From an uncultured Eubacterium sp. (GTDB lineage: Bacteria > Bacillota > Clostridia > Oscillospirales > Acutalibacteraceae), in the NCBI GenBank assembly GCA_910577195.1, contig CAJTLP010000004.1, positions 248,001-312,000 on the forward strand: DNA of 64,000 nucleotides, given 5' to 3'. This document shows positions 41,931 to 51,270 of this stretch, piece by piece; position 1 is the first letter of the stretch; each line of letters starts with the position of its first letter. The translations under genes and the position numbers were made by a program. Below the pieces are notes generated by a model. It ran no database searches and had not been told where the DNA came from. It saw only the letters and a list, made by a program, of their open reading frames with translations.

Positions 41931-42127
41931 TCACTGATTCCCAATATGTAGTCTGAGCTTACATCATAAAATTCACACAGCTTGATTAAGTATTCAATAG
42001 GCAGATTGCGTTTGCCATTCTCGTACATACCATATGCCTGACCGGATGTTTGAAGATAATTGGCAATATCCTCCTGACGCAGGTCATTATCTGTTCTTAA
42101 ATCAAAAAGCCTTTTTCTGTAATCCAT
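41921..42127 (-). CDS. small XRE-family regulator
   Basis: A 68-residue single HTH domain: LRTDNDLRQEDIANYLQTSGQAYGMYENGKRN and LCEFYDVSSDYILG, typical of HTH_3 proteins. The start was taken at ATG 42127 (MDYRKRLFDLR), because the longer frame adds sequence from the promoter region. It is divergent from the GH25 lysozyme gene; a perfect dyad in that gene's promoter (42176-42196) is a likely operator. No strong ribosome site is visible. Confidence 0.85.
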   Translation of the reverse strand: MDYRKRLFDLRTDNDLRQEDIANYLQTSGQAYGMYENGKRNLPIEYLIKLCEFYDVSSDYILGISDKK

Positions 42128-42171
42128 AATATCACTGGAAAATATTATAAAACGAATTGTTTTATAAAGCC

Positions 42172-42200
42172 TTGATATCAAACAATTTGTTTGATATAAT
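42172..42200 (+). promoter_or_regulatory. GH25 promoter with an operator dyad filling the spacer
   Basis: TTGATA (42172-42177), a 17-nt spacer and TATAAT (42195-42200). The perfect inverted repeat TATCAAACAA-T-TTGTTTGATA (42176-42196) covers the end of the -35, the whole spacer and the first two bases of the -10. A related AACGAATTGTTT half-site lies at 42151-42162. Confidence 0.65.
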
Positions 42201-42261
42201 GAAACTATGCTACATATAAATTAGAATATAATTAATAAAATAAATTTAAGGATGTGCGTTT

Positions 42262-44079
42262 ATGAAAAGATTTTTAAGTTTGTTATTAGCGGCGGTTATG
42301 CTTGTGTGTGCATCATTCGGTACCTGTATGAGCGCCTATGCCGGAAACATTTTCGGTATTGATGTTTCAGAGCATAACGGTGTTGTGGATTTTGTTGATG
42401 TAAAAAATGATAACAAGGAATTTGTTATGATCAGGCTTGGCTATATTTCAGGCGGCAAATGGATGGTTGATGAAAAATTCTGGACCAATGTTGAGAATGC
42501 TTATAAGGCAAAAATGGATTTTGGTGTTTATTTTTACAGCTATGCGTGGGATACGAATGAAGCAAAGGCAGAGGCAAATTTTGTAATTGATACGCTTTCA
42601 AAGCTGATTGATAAGGGCTATGGTGAGTATTTCACATTGCCTGTTGCGTATGACCTTGAGGATAAAATCATCTCAGACCATTTCCAGTCAGCTAAGGATA
42701 AGGGCAAGGCACAGATTACCAATAATATGGTTACCTTCTGCGATGCCATAAAGAATGCTGGCTATGTGCCTATGGTTTATGCAAATCTGAACTGGTTTAC
42801 AAATTATATTAATCTGAACACTGCCGTTTCAAAAAACTATAAGCTGTGGTATGCATATTGGCAGGAAGGTACACCTGATTTTTCAAAGCAGATTACAATC
42901 GGTAATACAGGTGTGAAAGCGGATATGTGGCAGTATATTGACGGCGAAAGTGAAGATGATAATTTTGATAAGAATATAGCTTATAATTCAGATGATCTTG
43001 TTAAACCTCTTCCTGCTTTGACAAAGACATCTGCATCACTCTCACTCACATCCACATATTATACAGGCTCAGTCAAAACCCCTGCCGTTACCGTTAAAAA
43101 TGGTTTTGGAAAAGACCTCGTTAAAGGTACGGATTATGATGTTATCTATGATAACGGCAGAATCAACGTTGGCAGATATGCGGTTAAAATTACATACAAG
43201 GGTATTTATAAAGGCTCACAGACACTGTATTTCAATATTATTCCTAAGGGCGTAAGCGGTATTACGAGTGTTGCTTCCAGGCCGGAGGGCTTTGTCGTTC
43301 AGTGGGCAAAGCAGACAACACAAACAACAGGCTATGAGGTTCAGTACAGTACAAACAGTAATATGTCAGGTGCGAAAACGATCGTTATGCCGAAGCCGGA
43401 TTATTATGCAAAGACTGTAACAGGTCTCGGTGCCAATAAGACATATTACGTGCGTGTCAGAACTTATAAGGTGACAAAATTCAACGGAGCAGATTATAAG
43501 GTTTACTCTCCTTATTGTGCAGTAAAGTCTGTTAAAACCTCAGCCTACAGAACTGCCACAGCAACTTTGAATGTCACAGCTACCTATTATAACGGCAGTG
43601 TAAAAACGCCCGGCGTTACCGTAAAGGATAAAAGCAGCGGAAAAGTACTCAGGAACGGAACCGACTATACAGTAAGCTATGCTTCAGGAAGAAAGTATGT
43701 AGGCAGATATGCCGTAAAGGTAACCTACAAGGGCAACTACAGAGGCAGTCAGACCCTTTATTTCAATATTATTCCGCGAGGTGTTTCAAAGATAAACAGT
43801 GTAACATCACGAAGCAGGGGCTTTGTGGTAAACTGGACAAAGCAGAGAACACAGACAACAGGCTATCAGATCCAGTATAGTACGAATAAGAATATGTCAG
43901 GTGCAAAGACAATCACAATGCCGAAGAATACGTACTATGCAAAGAAAGTAACAGGACTCAGGGGAAATACAAGATACTATGTAAGAATCAGAACCTACAA
44001 GGTGACAAAGTTCAATGGTAAGAACTACAACATTTATTCCCCTTGGTGTGCAACAAAGTATGTAACAACGAAAAGATAA
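42262..44079 (+). CDS. secreted GH25 lysozyme with two Ig/Fn3-like repeats
   Basis: A 605-residue exported protein: signal peptide 1-28 (FLSLLLAAVMLVCASF, cleavage near SAYA), GH25 catalytic domain about 30-245 with the active-site Asp-Glu region (FGIDVSEHNGVVDF, LPVAYDLED, YANLNWF, ADMWQYIDG), then two tandem repeats of about 175 residues (from about 250 and 430), each an Ig-like half ([34 protein letters not shown]) and a fibronectin-III-like half ([18 protein letters not shown]). GH25 enzymes cut the peptidoglycan sugar backbone. AAGGATG precedes the ATG. Part of the second repeat is identical in DNA to the transglutaminase gene at 50835-50995. Confidence 0.9.
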   Translation: MKRFLSLLLAAVMLVCASFGTCMSAYAGNIFGIDVSEHNGVVDFVDVKNDNKEFVMIRLGYISGGKWMVDEKFWTNVENAYKAKMDFGVYFYSYAWDTNEAKAEANFVIDTLSKLIDKGYGEYFTLPVAYDLEDKIISDHFQSAKDKGKAQITNNMVTFCDAIKNAGYVPMVYANLNWFTNYINLNTAVSKNYKLWYAYWQEGTPDFSKQITIGNTGVKADMWQYIDGESEDDNFDKNIAYNSDDLVKPLPALTKTSASLSLTSTYYTGSVKTPAVTVKNGFGKDLVKGTDYDVIYDNGRINVGRYAVKITYKGIYKGSQTLYFNIIPKGVSGITSVASRPEGFVVQWAKQTTQTTGYEVQYSTNSNMSGAKTIVMPKPDYYAKTVTGLGANKTYYVRVRTYKVTKFNGADYKVYSPYCAVKSVKTSAYRTATATLNVTATYYNGSVKTPGVTVKDKSSGKVLRNGTDYTVSYASGRKYVGRYAVKVTYKGNYRGSQTLYFNIIPRGVSKINSVTSRSRGFVVNWTKQRTQTTGYQIQYSTNKNMSGAKTITMPKNTYYAKKVTGLRGNTRYYVRIRTYKVTKFNGKNYNIYSPWCATKYVTTKR

Positions 44080-44094
44080 ATACTGCAGAATATG

Positions 44095-44131
44095 AAAACA
44101 GCCGTAACGTTCAAAGTTACGGCTGTTTTTT
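44095..44131. terminator. bidirectional terminator
   Basis: AAAACAGCCGTAAC / GTTACGGCTGTTTT 14-bp stem with T runs on both strands. Confidence 0.9.
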
Positions 44132-44693
44132 AAAATATTGAATTCATAAGGTTTTCATAAATTTCAGCAGGATTCTGCAGGAATTTTTCTTTGATAACCA
44201 CTGCCTGTGCCTCTGTCGGAACATAAAGTGTAAGTACCATAAAATCACTGTCAATATCACTGACGTGAAGTGTTACCTTATAACCTTTATCGGTTTCATC
44301 AATGCTGACCTTATTTTCTTTTTTATTGATTTCAACGCTGGCCAGCTTGCAAACCATTTCAATGCTTTTTTCGCGAATGGTAATCGGCAAATCATTTTCA
44401 ACGATATCAACAAGGATTCTGCAGTCCGCAGTTATGGAAAGCGTTGAATCCTCATTTTCAATTATATGACCTTTTTTTATCATTTTTGAAATCGCATTTG
44501 AAACCTCGAAATAATTGGCAATTTTACCTGTAACAAGTGCATCAATTATATTTTGTGCAGTTATTTTTTTCTGACAATTGGCAAGAATATAACAGACGAT
44601 TATTGTTATTGATGAGCTTGAACGAAGTCCGCCGTCCTCAACACCGGCAGTAAATGCGTCAAATTGTAATGCAGGATTGAATTCTTTATCCAA
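44130..44693 (-). CDS. DUF4364-like winged-helix protein
   Basis: About 187 residues. An N-terminal winged-helix-like part (about 30-100: ITIIVCYILANCQKKITAQNIIDAL, NYFEVSNAISKMIKKGHI) is followed by LPITIREKSIE and a beta-rich C-terminal half. This resembles the DUF4364 family of clostridial small regulators, recognised from pattern only. Start: TTG at 44693 is placed because AAAGGTGGTGG lies just upstream; the GTG at 44705 or 44702 would lie within that site. Function unknown. Confidence 0.65.
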   Translation of the reverse strand: MDKEFNPALQFDAFTAGVEDGGLRSSSSITIIVCYILANCQKKITAQNIIDALVTGKIANYFEVSNAISKMIKKGHIIENEDSTLSITADCRILVDIVENDLPITIREKSIEMVCKLASVEINKKENKVSIDETDKGYKVTLHVSDIDSDFMVLTLYVPTEAQAVVIKEKFLQNPAEIYENLMNSIF

Positions 44694-44740
44694 TTTATCC
44701 ACCACCTTTGATTAAAAAGTATAACATATCTTTGAGCATC

Positions 44741-44769
44741 TTGCAATCAAATATTATTTGTGTTATAAA
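44741..44769 (+). promoter_or_regulatory. promoter of the trmK-ispF operon
   Basis: TTGCAA (44741-44746), a 17-nt spacer and TATAAA (44764-44769) in the AT-rich gap before the DUF1858 gene. Confidence 0.5.
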
Positions 44770-44823
44770 TAATATATAAATATATATTATTAAGATTTTT
44801 AAAGATTTAAGGAGATTATTAAA

Positions 44824-45024
44824 ATGACTGAAATTACAAAAGATACAATTATCGGTGATATTCTTGACATCTGTCCGGACGCAGCGCCTCTCTTTCTTGA
44901 GATTGGTATGCATTGTCTCGGTTGTCCTGCTTCACGTGGTGAAACGGTTGAGCAGGCTTGTCTGGTTCACGGCACGGATGCTGATGAGCTTGTAAAAAAA
45001 TTAAATAATTTTATGGCTGAGTAA
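44824..45024 (+). CDS. DUF1858 small redox-like protein
   Basis: A 66-residue helical protein with the family pattern TIGDILDICPDAAPLFLEIGMHCLGC (CxxC at CLGC) and a third Cys in EQACLVHG. DUF1858 domains also occur at the N terminus of ScdA/RIC-type iron-sulphur repair proteins, and the free form is common in clostridia. AAGGAG upstream. The stop overlaps the trmK start by one base (TAATG). Confidence 0.85.
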   Translation: MTEITKDTIIGDILDICPDAAPLFLEIGMHCLGCPASRGETVEQACLVHGTDADELVKKLNNFMAE

Positions 45025-45656
45025 TGCAGAAACTTTCAAAAAGGCTTAATGCCGTTGCGTCTTTGGTTAAACCCAGTTCTGAAATTGCGGACGTTGGGAC
45101 CGATCATGGGTATATTCCTGTATTCCTGTGCGAAAGCGGTATAATAAAGAGTGCAGTGGCATCTGATATTAATGAAGGTCCTTTATCCTCCTGTGAAGCG
45201 CTTGTTAAGCAGGAGGGTCTTGAAGAAAGAATAAGTATACGCCTTTCAAACGGACTTGATGAATTATGCAGCGATGAATTTGATACGGTAATTATTGCAG
45301 GAATGGGAGGGGAGCTTATTGCAGATATACTTTCAAGATGTGATTATATCAGCAGTAAGCATATTATTTTAAACCCTATGACGCACCCTGAGCTTGCTCG
45401 AAAATTTCTGTATGATAATGGCTTTGAAATTGTGAATGATTTTATAGTTAAGGACGGACATCATTATTATTCAGTATTTGATGCGGTTTATACAGGTGAG
45501 ATGATTCCTAAAACAAGAGTTGATTATTTTCTCGGAAATATAAAGGATTATTCACATAAGGAATACCTTATTCATCTGCTGAACTATCTGAAAAATAAGT
45601 CGAAATCAGGCGGAAATTATTCAGACGTTATTGCTGCAGTGGAGGAACGACTATGA
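45024..45656 (+). CDS. trmK: tRNA (adenine(22)-N(1))-methyltransferase TrmK
   Basis: A 210-residue class I SAM-dependent methyltransferase: VGTDHGYIPVFL (SAM loop), ASDINEGPL, TVIIAGMGGELI and LNPMTHPELAR are characteristic. It methylates A22 of tRNA in Gram-positive bacteria. It is followed by nif3 with a 4-base overlap, the usual trmK-nif3 neighbourhood (yqfN-yqfO in bacilli). Confidence 0.92.
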   Translation: MQKLSKRLNAVASLVKPSSEIADVGTDHGYIPVFLCESGIIKSAVASDINEGPLSSCEALVKQEGLEERISIRLSNGLDELCSDEFDTVIIAGMGGELIADILSRCDYISSKHIILNPMTHPELARKFLYDNGFEIVNDFIVKDGHHYYSVFDAVYTGEMIPKTRVDYFLGNIKDYSHKEYLIHLLNYLKNKSKSGGNYSDVIAAVEERL

Positions 45657-46399
45657 CGACAGTTAAAAATATATATGATTACATAAATTCCATTGCACCC
45701 TTTGACACGCAGGAGGAATGGGACAATTCAGGCTTTCTTATCGGTGAATACAGAAAAGAGGTTAAAACGGTTGTCCTCAGTCTTGACGGAACAAAGGAAG
45801 CAGTTGATTTTGCTAAAAGTGTAAATGCAGATTTGCTCTTAACACATCATCCTGTTATTTTCAGCGAACTGAAAAAGCTGGAAAAGGGCTCAGCCGTATA
45901 TGAGCTTGTGAACAGTGATATCGCTGTTATATCCTCACATACACCATATGATAAGGCAAAGGGCGGAATTAACGATTGTCTTGCTGAAATGCTGGAACTT
46001 GAAAACACAGAGACTCTTGATAACGGTTATCTTGTTTCAGGTGATTTGAAGCAGGAAATGAGTATTGATGATTTTGCTCAGTTTGTGGGCGAAAAGCTTA
46101 ACTCAAAGGGTCTGCGTTATACCGATACAGATAAGCTGATAAAGCGTGTATGCGTTGGCGGCGGAGCCTGTGCCGAGTATATGTGGGATGCATTTGAAAA
46201 AGCTGACTGCTTTGTCACAGGTGATTTGAAATACCACGATATGCTGGATTTAAGCGAGGCAGGCTTTGCCTGTATTTCAGCAGGACATTTTGAGACGGAA
46301 AATTTGCCTTTTTTGAATATTAAAAAACGGCTTGAAGAAATATTTACAGATGTGCAGTTTGTGATTGCACCTGTGGAAAATGTAGTTATGGATATCTGA
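45653..46399 (+). CDS. Nif3-like dinuclear metal-center protein
   Basis: A 248-residue protein of the YqfO/Nif3 (GTP cyclohydrolase 1 type 2) family, the short form without the central PII-like insert. EEWDNSGFLIG, LLTHHPVIFSE (metal His pair), SSHTPYDKAKGGIN and SAGHFETE are the metal-binding segments. The molecular role is unsettled. 4-base overlap with trmK and a 2-base gap to rqcH. Confidence 0.92.
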   Translation: MTTVKNIYDYINSIAPFDTQEEWDNSGFLIGEYRKEVKTVVLSLDGTKEAVDFAKSVNADLLLTHHPVIFSELKKLEKGSAVYELVNSDIAVISSHTPYDKAKGGINDCLAEMLELENTETLDNGYLVSGDLKQEMSIDDFAQFVGEKLNSKGLRYTDTDKLIKRVCVGGGACAEYMWDAFEKADCFVTGDLKYHDMLDLSEAGFACISAGHFETENLPFLNIKKRLEEIFTDVQFVIAPVENVVMDI

Positions 46400-46401
46400 T
46401 T

Positions 46402-48078
46402 ATGGCACTTGACGGAATATTTTTACACCATTTAAAAAATGAAATATCGGATTTTGCTGTTGACAGCCGTGTGGATAAAATTCATCAGCCGTCAAGGGAT
46501 GAGCTTGTCATTACTCTGCGTTCAAGGGAGGGCAGCAGAAGGCTGCTGATTTCCTGCAATGCGGATTCAGCACGAATTCACTTTACGGATTTCCCTCCTG
46601 AAAATCCGCCTAAACCGCCTATGTTCTGCCTGCTTTTAAGAAAAAGGCTGACCGGTGCTTGGGTAACTTCAATTGTTCAGGAGGATTTGGAACGAATACT
46701 GAGAATAAATTTTTCAGGTACTGATGAGCTTGGCGACAAGGTAAGCTATTCACTGATTGTGGAAATAATGGGCAGATATTCCAATATCATTTTTGTCGAT
46801 AAGGACAATAGAATCATAGATTCTGTCAAACGTATTGACGAAAATAAATCGCAGGTGCGTGAGATTTTACCCGGTCTTACCTATACTGCACCGCCGAAAC
46901 AGGATAAGCTGAATATTTTTACCTGTGATACGGATGTAATCCGTGAAAAAATCAGAAGCAGTAATAAAGGCTTATATAAGGCGTATATGGATACGCTTAA
47001 GGGCGTATCGCCGATTGTCTGCCGTGAGCTTGAAAATGGACTTTCGGTGGATGAATTCAAGCATCAGGCAGAAAATCCTGTGCCCACTGTGGTGATAGCA
47101 GATACGCCGAAAGACTTTTCATTTATAGATATAAAGCAATATGATCATCTTGCGGTTATCAGGCATTATGATACCTTTTCGCAGCTACTCGATTTCTTTT
47201 ACTATGAAAGAGTCCGCCTTATGCGTATAAAGGCCCGCAGTGCGGATTTGTTTAAAAAGGTCACCACACTGCAGGAGCGCGCTGTCAGAAAGGCACTTAA
47301 CAGAGCACAGGAGCTCGAGGACTGTAAGGACAAGGAAACCTACAGGCTGTTCGGTGATCTGATAAATGCAAATCAGTACAGGCTTGAAAAGGGTGCACCT
47401 TTTTACGATCTGGAAAATTACTATGATGATAATAAAATTATCCGCATTCCTGCTGATGTCACCTTAACACCGGCACAGAATGCACAGAAGTATTATAAGG
47501 AATACCGTAAAAAGCAGGTTGCCGAAACAAAGCTGTCACAGTTTATCGACGATGCAAATGCTGAGGCACAGTATTTTGAAACGGTGCTGGACGCCTTGTC
47601 TCGTGCAGAGACGGACAGTGAAATTACCGAGATTAAATCAGAGCTTTCACAGCAGGGTTATATAAAAAAATCATCAGATAAAAGAAAAAATCAAAAGGCA
47701 CTTAAACCGATGATGTTTAAGACGAGGGATGGTTTTTCCGTTCTGGTGGGCAGAAATAATATAATGAACGACCGTCTTACACTCAAAACTGCCAGGAATT
47801 ATGATACCTGGTTTCATGTTCAGGACAGTGCAGGAAGTCACGTTATATGTGAGACCTCAGGCAGGGAAATCACAGATGAGGCAATTCACGATTGTGCAGT
47901 GATTGCAGCCTATTTCAGCAAGGCACGTGAATCATCAAACGTGGCGGTTGATTATACTTTGGTTAAAAACATTAAAAAGCCGAACGGTGCAAAGCCCGGT
48001 TATGTGATTTACGATCCATACAAAACCGAATTTGCTACGCCTACTTTTGAGGAAACGGAGAGTCTGAGAGATGCGTAA
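46402..48078 (+). CDS. rqcH: Rqc2 homologue RqcH (NFACT/FbpA family)
   Basis: A 558-residue protein: NFACT-N (about 1-160, VDKIHQPSRDELVITLRS, VEIMGRYSNIIFVD), HhH region, coiled coil (about 270-415) and NFACT-R at the C terminus (VGRNNIMNDRLTLK, YDTWFHVQDSAGSHVI, AAYFSKARESS, TLVKNIKKPNGAKPG). It tags stalled nascent chains with alanine in bacterial ribosome rescue; it was formerly annotated as fibronectin-binding. It overlaps ispD by 8 bases. Confidence 0.94.
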   Translation: MALDGIFLHHLKNEISDFAVDSRVDKIHQPSRDELVITLRSREGSRRLLISCNADSARIHFTDFPPENPPKPPMFCLLLRKRLTGAWVTSIVQEDLERILRINFSGTDELGDKVSYSLIVEIMGRYSNIIFVDKDNRIIDSVKRIDENKSQVREILPGLTYTAPPKQDKLNIFTCDTDVIREKIRSSNKGLYKAYMDTLKGVSPIVCRELENGLSVDEFKHQAENPVPTVVIADTPKDFSFIDIKQYDHLAVIRHYDTFSQLLDFFYYERVRLMRIKARSADLFKKVTTLQERAVRKALNRAQELEDCKDKETYRLFGDLINANQYRLEKGAPFYDLENYYDDNKIIRIPADVTLTPAQNAQKYYKEYRKKQVAETKLSQFIDDANAEAQYFETVLDALSRAETDSEITEIKSELSQQGYIKKSSDKRKNQKALKPMMFKTRDGFSVLVGRNNIMNDRLTLKTARNYDTWFHVQDSAGSHVICETSGREITDEAIHDCAVIAAYFSKARESSNVAVDYTLVKNIKKPNGAKPGYVIYDPYKTEFATPTFEETESLRDA

Positions 48079-48754
48079 CATTGCTGTTATTTTAGGTGCC
48101 GGCAACGGTACAAGAATGAAGGCCGACAGGAGCAAGCTACTGCTTGAAATCAGCGGAAAAACTGTGCTTGAAAGAACGGTTGAAATCTTTTCAAAGGCTG
48201 ACTGCATTGATGAAATTATCGTGGTTTGCCGTAAGAATGATCTTGATGATTTTGAAAAGGTCTTGTCAGACTATGAGCTTTCATACTGCTTCGGCGGAGC
48301 CACAAGGCAGGAAAGTGTTAAGAATGCGGTTGCAACAATAGAGGACGGCGAATGTGATTTAATCGTAATCCACGATGGTGCAAGACCGCTTATAACACAA
48401 AAGGAAATAGCTGACACGGTTAATCTTGCAAAGGATAAGGGTGCAGCAGCTGTCGGAGTACCTGTTAAGGACACAATCAAGGTTGTGGATAGCGAAATGA
48501 AAATTGTTGACACGCCTGACAGGTCAGCTCTCATATCCATACGTACACCGCAGATTTTCGCCTTTGATATATATAAAGAGGCTTTGTCACTGGCCGAAAA
48601 GCAGGGTGTGGATTTTACAGACGATTGCCAGCTTGTTGAAAATCTAGGCAAGCCTGTTTATACGGTTTGCGGTGATTATGGTAATATCAAGATTACAACG
48701 CCTGAGGATATTCCTATGGCGGAAAGTATACTTAAAATGAGAGGTGAAGTGTGA
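48071..48754 (+). CDS. ispD: 2-C-methyl-D-erythritol 4-phosphate cytidylyltransferase
   Basis: A 227-residue nucleotidyltransferase with [20 protein letters not shown] (CTP loop), [21 protein letters not shown] and [10 protein letters not shown], IspD signatures. It makes CDP-ME in the MEP isoprenoid route. The substrate loop has the lysine in RSKLLLEI rather than the common PKQ, a minor variation. One base overlap with ispF. Confidence 0.93.
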   Translation: MRNIAVILGAGNGTRMKADRSKLLLEISGKTVLERTVEIFSKADCIDEIIVVCRKNDLDDFEKVLSDYELSYCFGGATRQESVKNAVATIEDGECDLIVIHDGARPLITQKEIADTVNLAKDKGAAAVGVPVKDTIKVVDSEMKIVDTPDRSALISIRTPQIFAFDIYKEALSLAEKQGVDFTDDCQLVENLGKPVYTVCGDYGNIKITTPEDIPMAESILKMRGEV

Positions 48755-49242
48755 TGAGAATCGGTCACGGATACGATGTGCATAAGCTTGTTGAAGGCAG
48801 AAAATGTATAATCGGCGGTGTGGATATACCAAGTCCTCTGGGTCTTTTAGGACACAGTGATGCTGATGTTTTGCTTCATGCTGTATCGGATGCACTTCTC
48901 GGTGCCTGTGCTATGGGAGATATCGGTCACCTTTTTCCTGATACCGATGACAAGTGGAAGGGTGCTGACAGTCTCGAACTGCTTAAAGAGGTTGTAAGAC
49001 AGGTAAATGAAAAAGGGTATAAGATAGTAAATATTGATTCTACTATTCTTGCCCAGACACCAAAAATGGCACCGTATATTGTTGAAATGAGAAAAAATAT
49101 TGCAATAGCCTGCAAGGTTGATACAGATTGTGTATCGGTTAAGGCAACTACCGAAGAAGGACTTGGTTTTACAGGTAACAAGCAGGGTATAGCTGCACAC
49201 GCAGTCTGCCTTGTTGAAAATATAAAGGGGGAATCAAATTGA
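48754..49242 (+). CDS. ispF: 2-C-methyl-D-erythritol 2,4-cyclodiphosphate synthase
   Basis: About 162 residues: [11 protein letters not shown] (zinc Asp-x-His), [31 protein letters not shown] and [12 protein letters not shown]. Catalyses the MEP-pathway cyclisation after IspD/IspE. The start was set at ATG 48754, overlapping the ispD stop by one base, behind GAGGTG; the GTG at 48751 is less likely. The stop overlaps a TTG start of the next gene by 4 bases. Confidence 0.94.
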   Translation: MRIGHGYDVHKLVEGRKCIIGGVDIPSPLGLLGHSDADVLLHAVSDALLGACAMGDIGHLFPDTDDKWKGADSLELLKEVVRQVNEKGYKIVNIDSTILAQTPKMAPYIVEMRKNIAIACKVDTDCVSVKATTEEGLGFTGNKQGIAAHAVCLVENIKGESN

Positions 49243-51128
49243 AAAGAGTATTTGGTTTTTTAATGGCTGCTGTAATGCTTGTGTCAATTACAGCCGGTAT
49301 TGACCTTTCGGCTTATGCAAAGACGGAGAGTGTAGGTGAAGAATATTCCTATTCCTATGTCAATCCGTATTATGAAGGGAAAATTGCTGAAGCAGCGTTT
49401 TCTGAAGACGAGGACGATGAATCAGATGAATTCACCTGCAAAGCTCCTCTTGTTTCTGCAACGGCATATTCCGATGGAAAAGCAATTGAGGTTTTGCGTG
49501 ATAAAATGGTTGCAAGGACAAAGAGCGTAACACTAAATGTTGTTACTCCGAGATCCGGTAATGATGCTCTGCAATATATTGCAGAGCAAGCCATTTCTCA
49601 GGAACGTTCTGTATCAACAGCTGATGGTGACTATCTCAGATGGAATATGTATTCTATGCAGGGCAGAGGCAGAGTTATAAAATTAGGTGCAAAAAATGAA
49701 TATCAGCTTACGTTTGAAATGGAATATCTGACGACTGCCGCACAGGAAAAAGAGATAACGAATAAGATAAACAGTGTTCTTAAAAGCTTAAATCTCAACG
49801 GCAAATCTGATTTCAGAAAGCTGAAATTAATACATGATTTTGTATGTGAAAATGCAAAATATGATTATGACCATTTGGATGATTATAACTATAAAGTACA
49901 GTTTTCAACCTACGGAGCTTTGATTAAAGGTGTTACGGTTTGTCAGGGTTATTCTACTTTGTTCTACAGACTTTGCAAAGAAGTAGGTATTTCCTGCCGA
50001 GTGGTTGCAGGTGGTAATCACGGTTGGAATATAGCCAAACTCGGCGGAAAATATTACTATATTGATACCACGTGGGACGATACACAGACAGACTTTTATC
50101 CTGAAAAGGAGAACAACAGCTACTGGTCAGATGATTATGTTTATGACTGGTTTATGTTGGGCTCGGAGGATTTCCTGTATCATACCTTCAGTTCTGAATA
50201 CACAACGAATTATTTCAAAAGCAAATATCCGGTTTCAACAGAAAGCTATGTATGTACGCACCCTTCAACAGTGTGGGTTATTCCAAAGGATGCAAGCTGT
50301 TTAGTCGGCTTTGATAAGGATAAACACTGTGCAGAATGTGATGCTTATATCGAAACGGTTACAGTAGAGCCGGCAGAATCACATACTTATGTTGATAAGG
50401 TTGTTGCGCCGTCCTGTACTGCAAAGGGATATACAAGGCATACCTGTTCCGTATGCAATTCAAGCTATGATGATAAAATCGTTTCGGCAACAGGCCACAG
50501 CTATAAAAAGACAGTAACAAAGGCAACGGAAAAGGCAGACGGCAAGATCGTAGATGCCTGCACAAAATGCAAGGCAGTGAAATCAACAACAGCAGTGCCG
50601 AAAATAAAGAGTGTAGCACTGTCAACAACGGCAACCTATTATAATGGAAAAGTAAAAACACCGGGAGTAACGGTGAAGGATGTTAAGGGAAGAACGCTGA
50701 GAAACGGAACAGATTATACAGTAAGCTTCGCTTCAGGAAGAAAGTATGTAGGCAGATATGCAGTAACCGTAACCTTCAAGGGAAATTACAGCGGAAAGAA
50801 AACACTGTACTTTAATATCATTCCGAGAGGTGTATCAAAGATAAACAGTGTAACATCACGAAGCAGGGGCTTTGTGGTAAACTGGACAAAGCAGAGAACA
50901 CAGACAACAGGCTATCAGATCCAGTATAGTACGAATAAGAATATGTCAGGTGCAAAGACAATCACAATGCCGAAGAATACGTACTATGCAAAGAACATAA
51001 AAGGACTTAAGGGCAATAAGAGATACTATGTAAGAATCAGAACCTACAAGGTAACAAAGTTCAACGGAAAGAACTACAACATCTATTCCCCTTGGTGTGC
51101 GACTAAATCGGTAACGACTAAGAGATAA
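49239..51128 (+). CDS. secreted transglutaminase-like protein with zinc-ribbon-like and Ig/Fn3-like repeats
   Basis: A 629-residue exported protein: signal peptide 1-27 ([16 protein letters not shown], cleavage near SAYA), a low-conservation region, and a transglutaminase-core domain about 180-310 with the catalytic Cys ([14 protein letters not shown]), His (GGNHGWNI) and Asp (YIDTTWDD). Two or three Cys-rich repeats (about 345-455; CTHPS..., [23 protein letters not shown]) and an Ig-like plus Fn3-like pair (about 460-629) follow, as in the GH25 gene. Such proteins are cysteine-protease or crosslinking enzymes of the cell surface. The start codon is TTG behind AAAGGGGGAA, overlapping the ispF stop. 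A 161-bp stretch is identical to the lysozyme gene. Confidence 0.85.
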   Translation: MKRVFGFLMAAVMLVSITAGIDLSAYAKTESVGEEYSYSYVNPYYEGKIAEAAFSEDEDDESDEFTCKAPLVSATAYSDGKAIEVLRDKMVARTKSVTLNVVTPRSGNDALQYIAEQAISQERSVSTADGDYLRWNMYSMQGRGRVIKLGAKNEYQLTFEMEYLTTAAQEKEITNKINSVLKSLNLNGKSDFRKLKLIHDFVCENAKYDYDHLDDYNYKVQFSTYGALIKGVTVCQGYSTLFYRLCKEVGISCRVVAGGNHGWNIAKLGGKYYYIDTTWDDTQTDFYPEKENNSYWSDDYVYDWFMLGSEDFLYHTFSSEYTTNYFKSKYPVSTESYVCTHPSTVWVIPKDASCLVGFDKDKHCAECDAYIETVTVEPAESHTYVDKVVAPSCTAKGYTRHTCSVCNSSYDDKIVSATGHSYKKTVTKATEKADGKIVDACTKCKAVKSTTAVPKIKSVALSTTATYYNGKVKTPGVTVKDVKGRTLRNGTDYTVSFASGRKYVGRYAVTVTFKGNYSGKKTLYFNIIPRGVSKINSVTSRSRGFVVNWTKQRTQTTGYQIQYSTNKNMSGAKTITMPKNTYYAKNIKGLKGNKRYYVRIRTYKVTKFNGKNYNIYSPWCATKSVTTKR

Positions 51129-51133
51129 TAAAG

Positions 51134-51172
51134 AACGGTACAATTGATGCTTTCAATTGTACCGTTTTTTTA
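51134..51172 (+). terminator. terminator after the transglutaminase-like gene
   Basis: AACGGTACAATTGA / TCAATTGTACCGTT 14-bp stem with a T run. Confidence 0.9.
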
Positions 51173-51270
51173 CTGTATATTTTGAATAATGAAAAAGTTC
51201 TTCAGCTTTTGTAACACATCCCCTTGAACTTTCATAGGATAGTTTAGAAACGGGAAAGGGGGTTGCGATT

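Noticed and set aside
43012..44079. Tandem repeats in the lysozyme gene as an assembly duplication
   Set aside because: The two 175-residue repeats differ at many positions and so are real duplicated domains; only a segment of the second matches another gene exactly.
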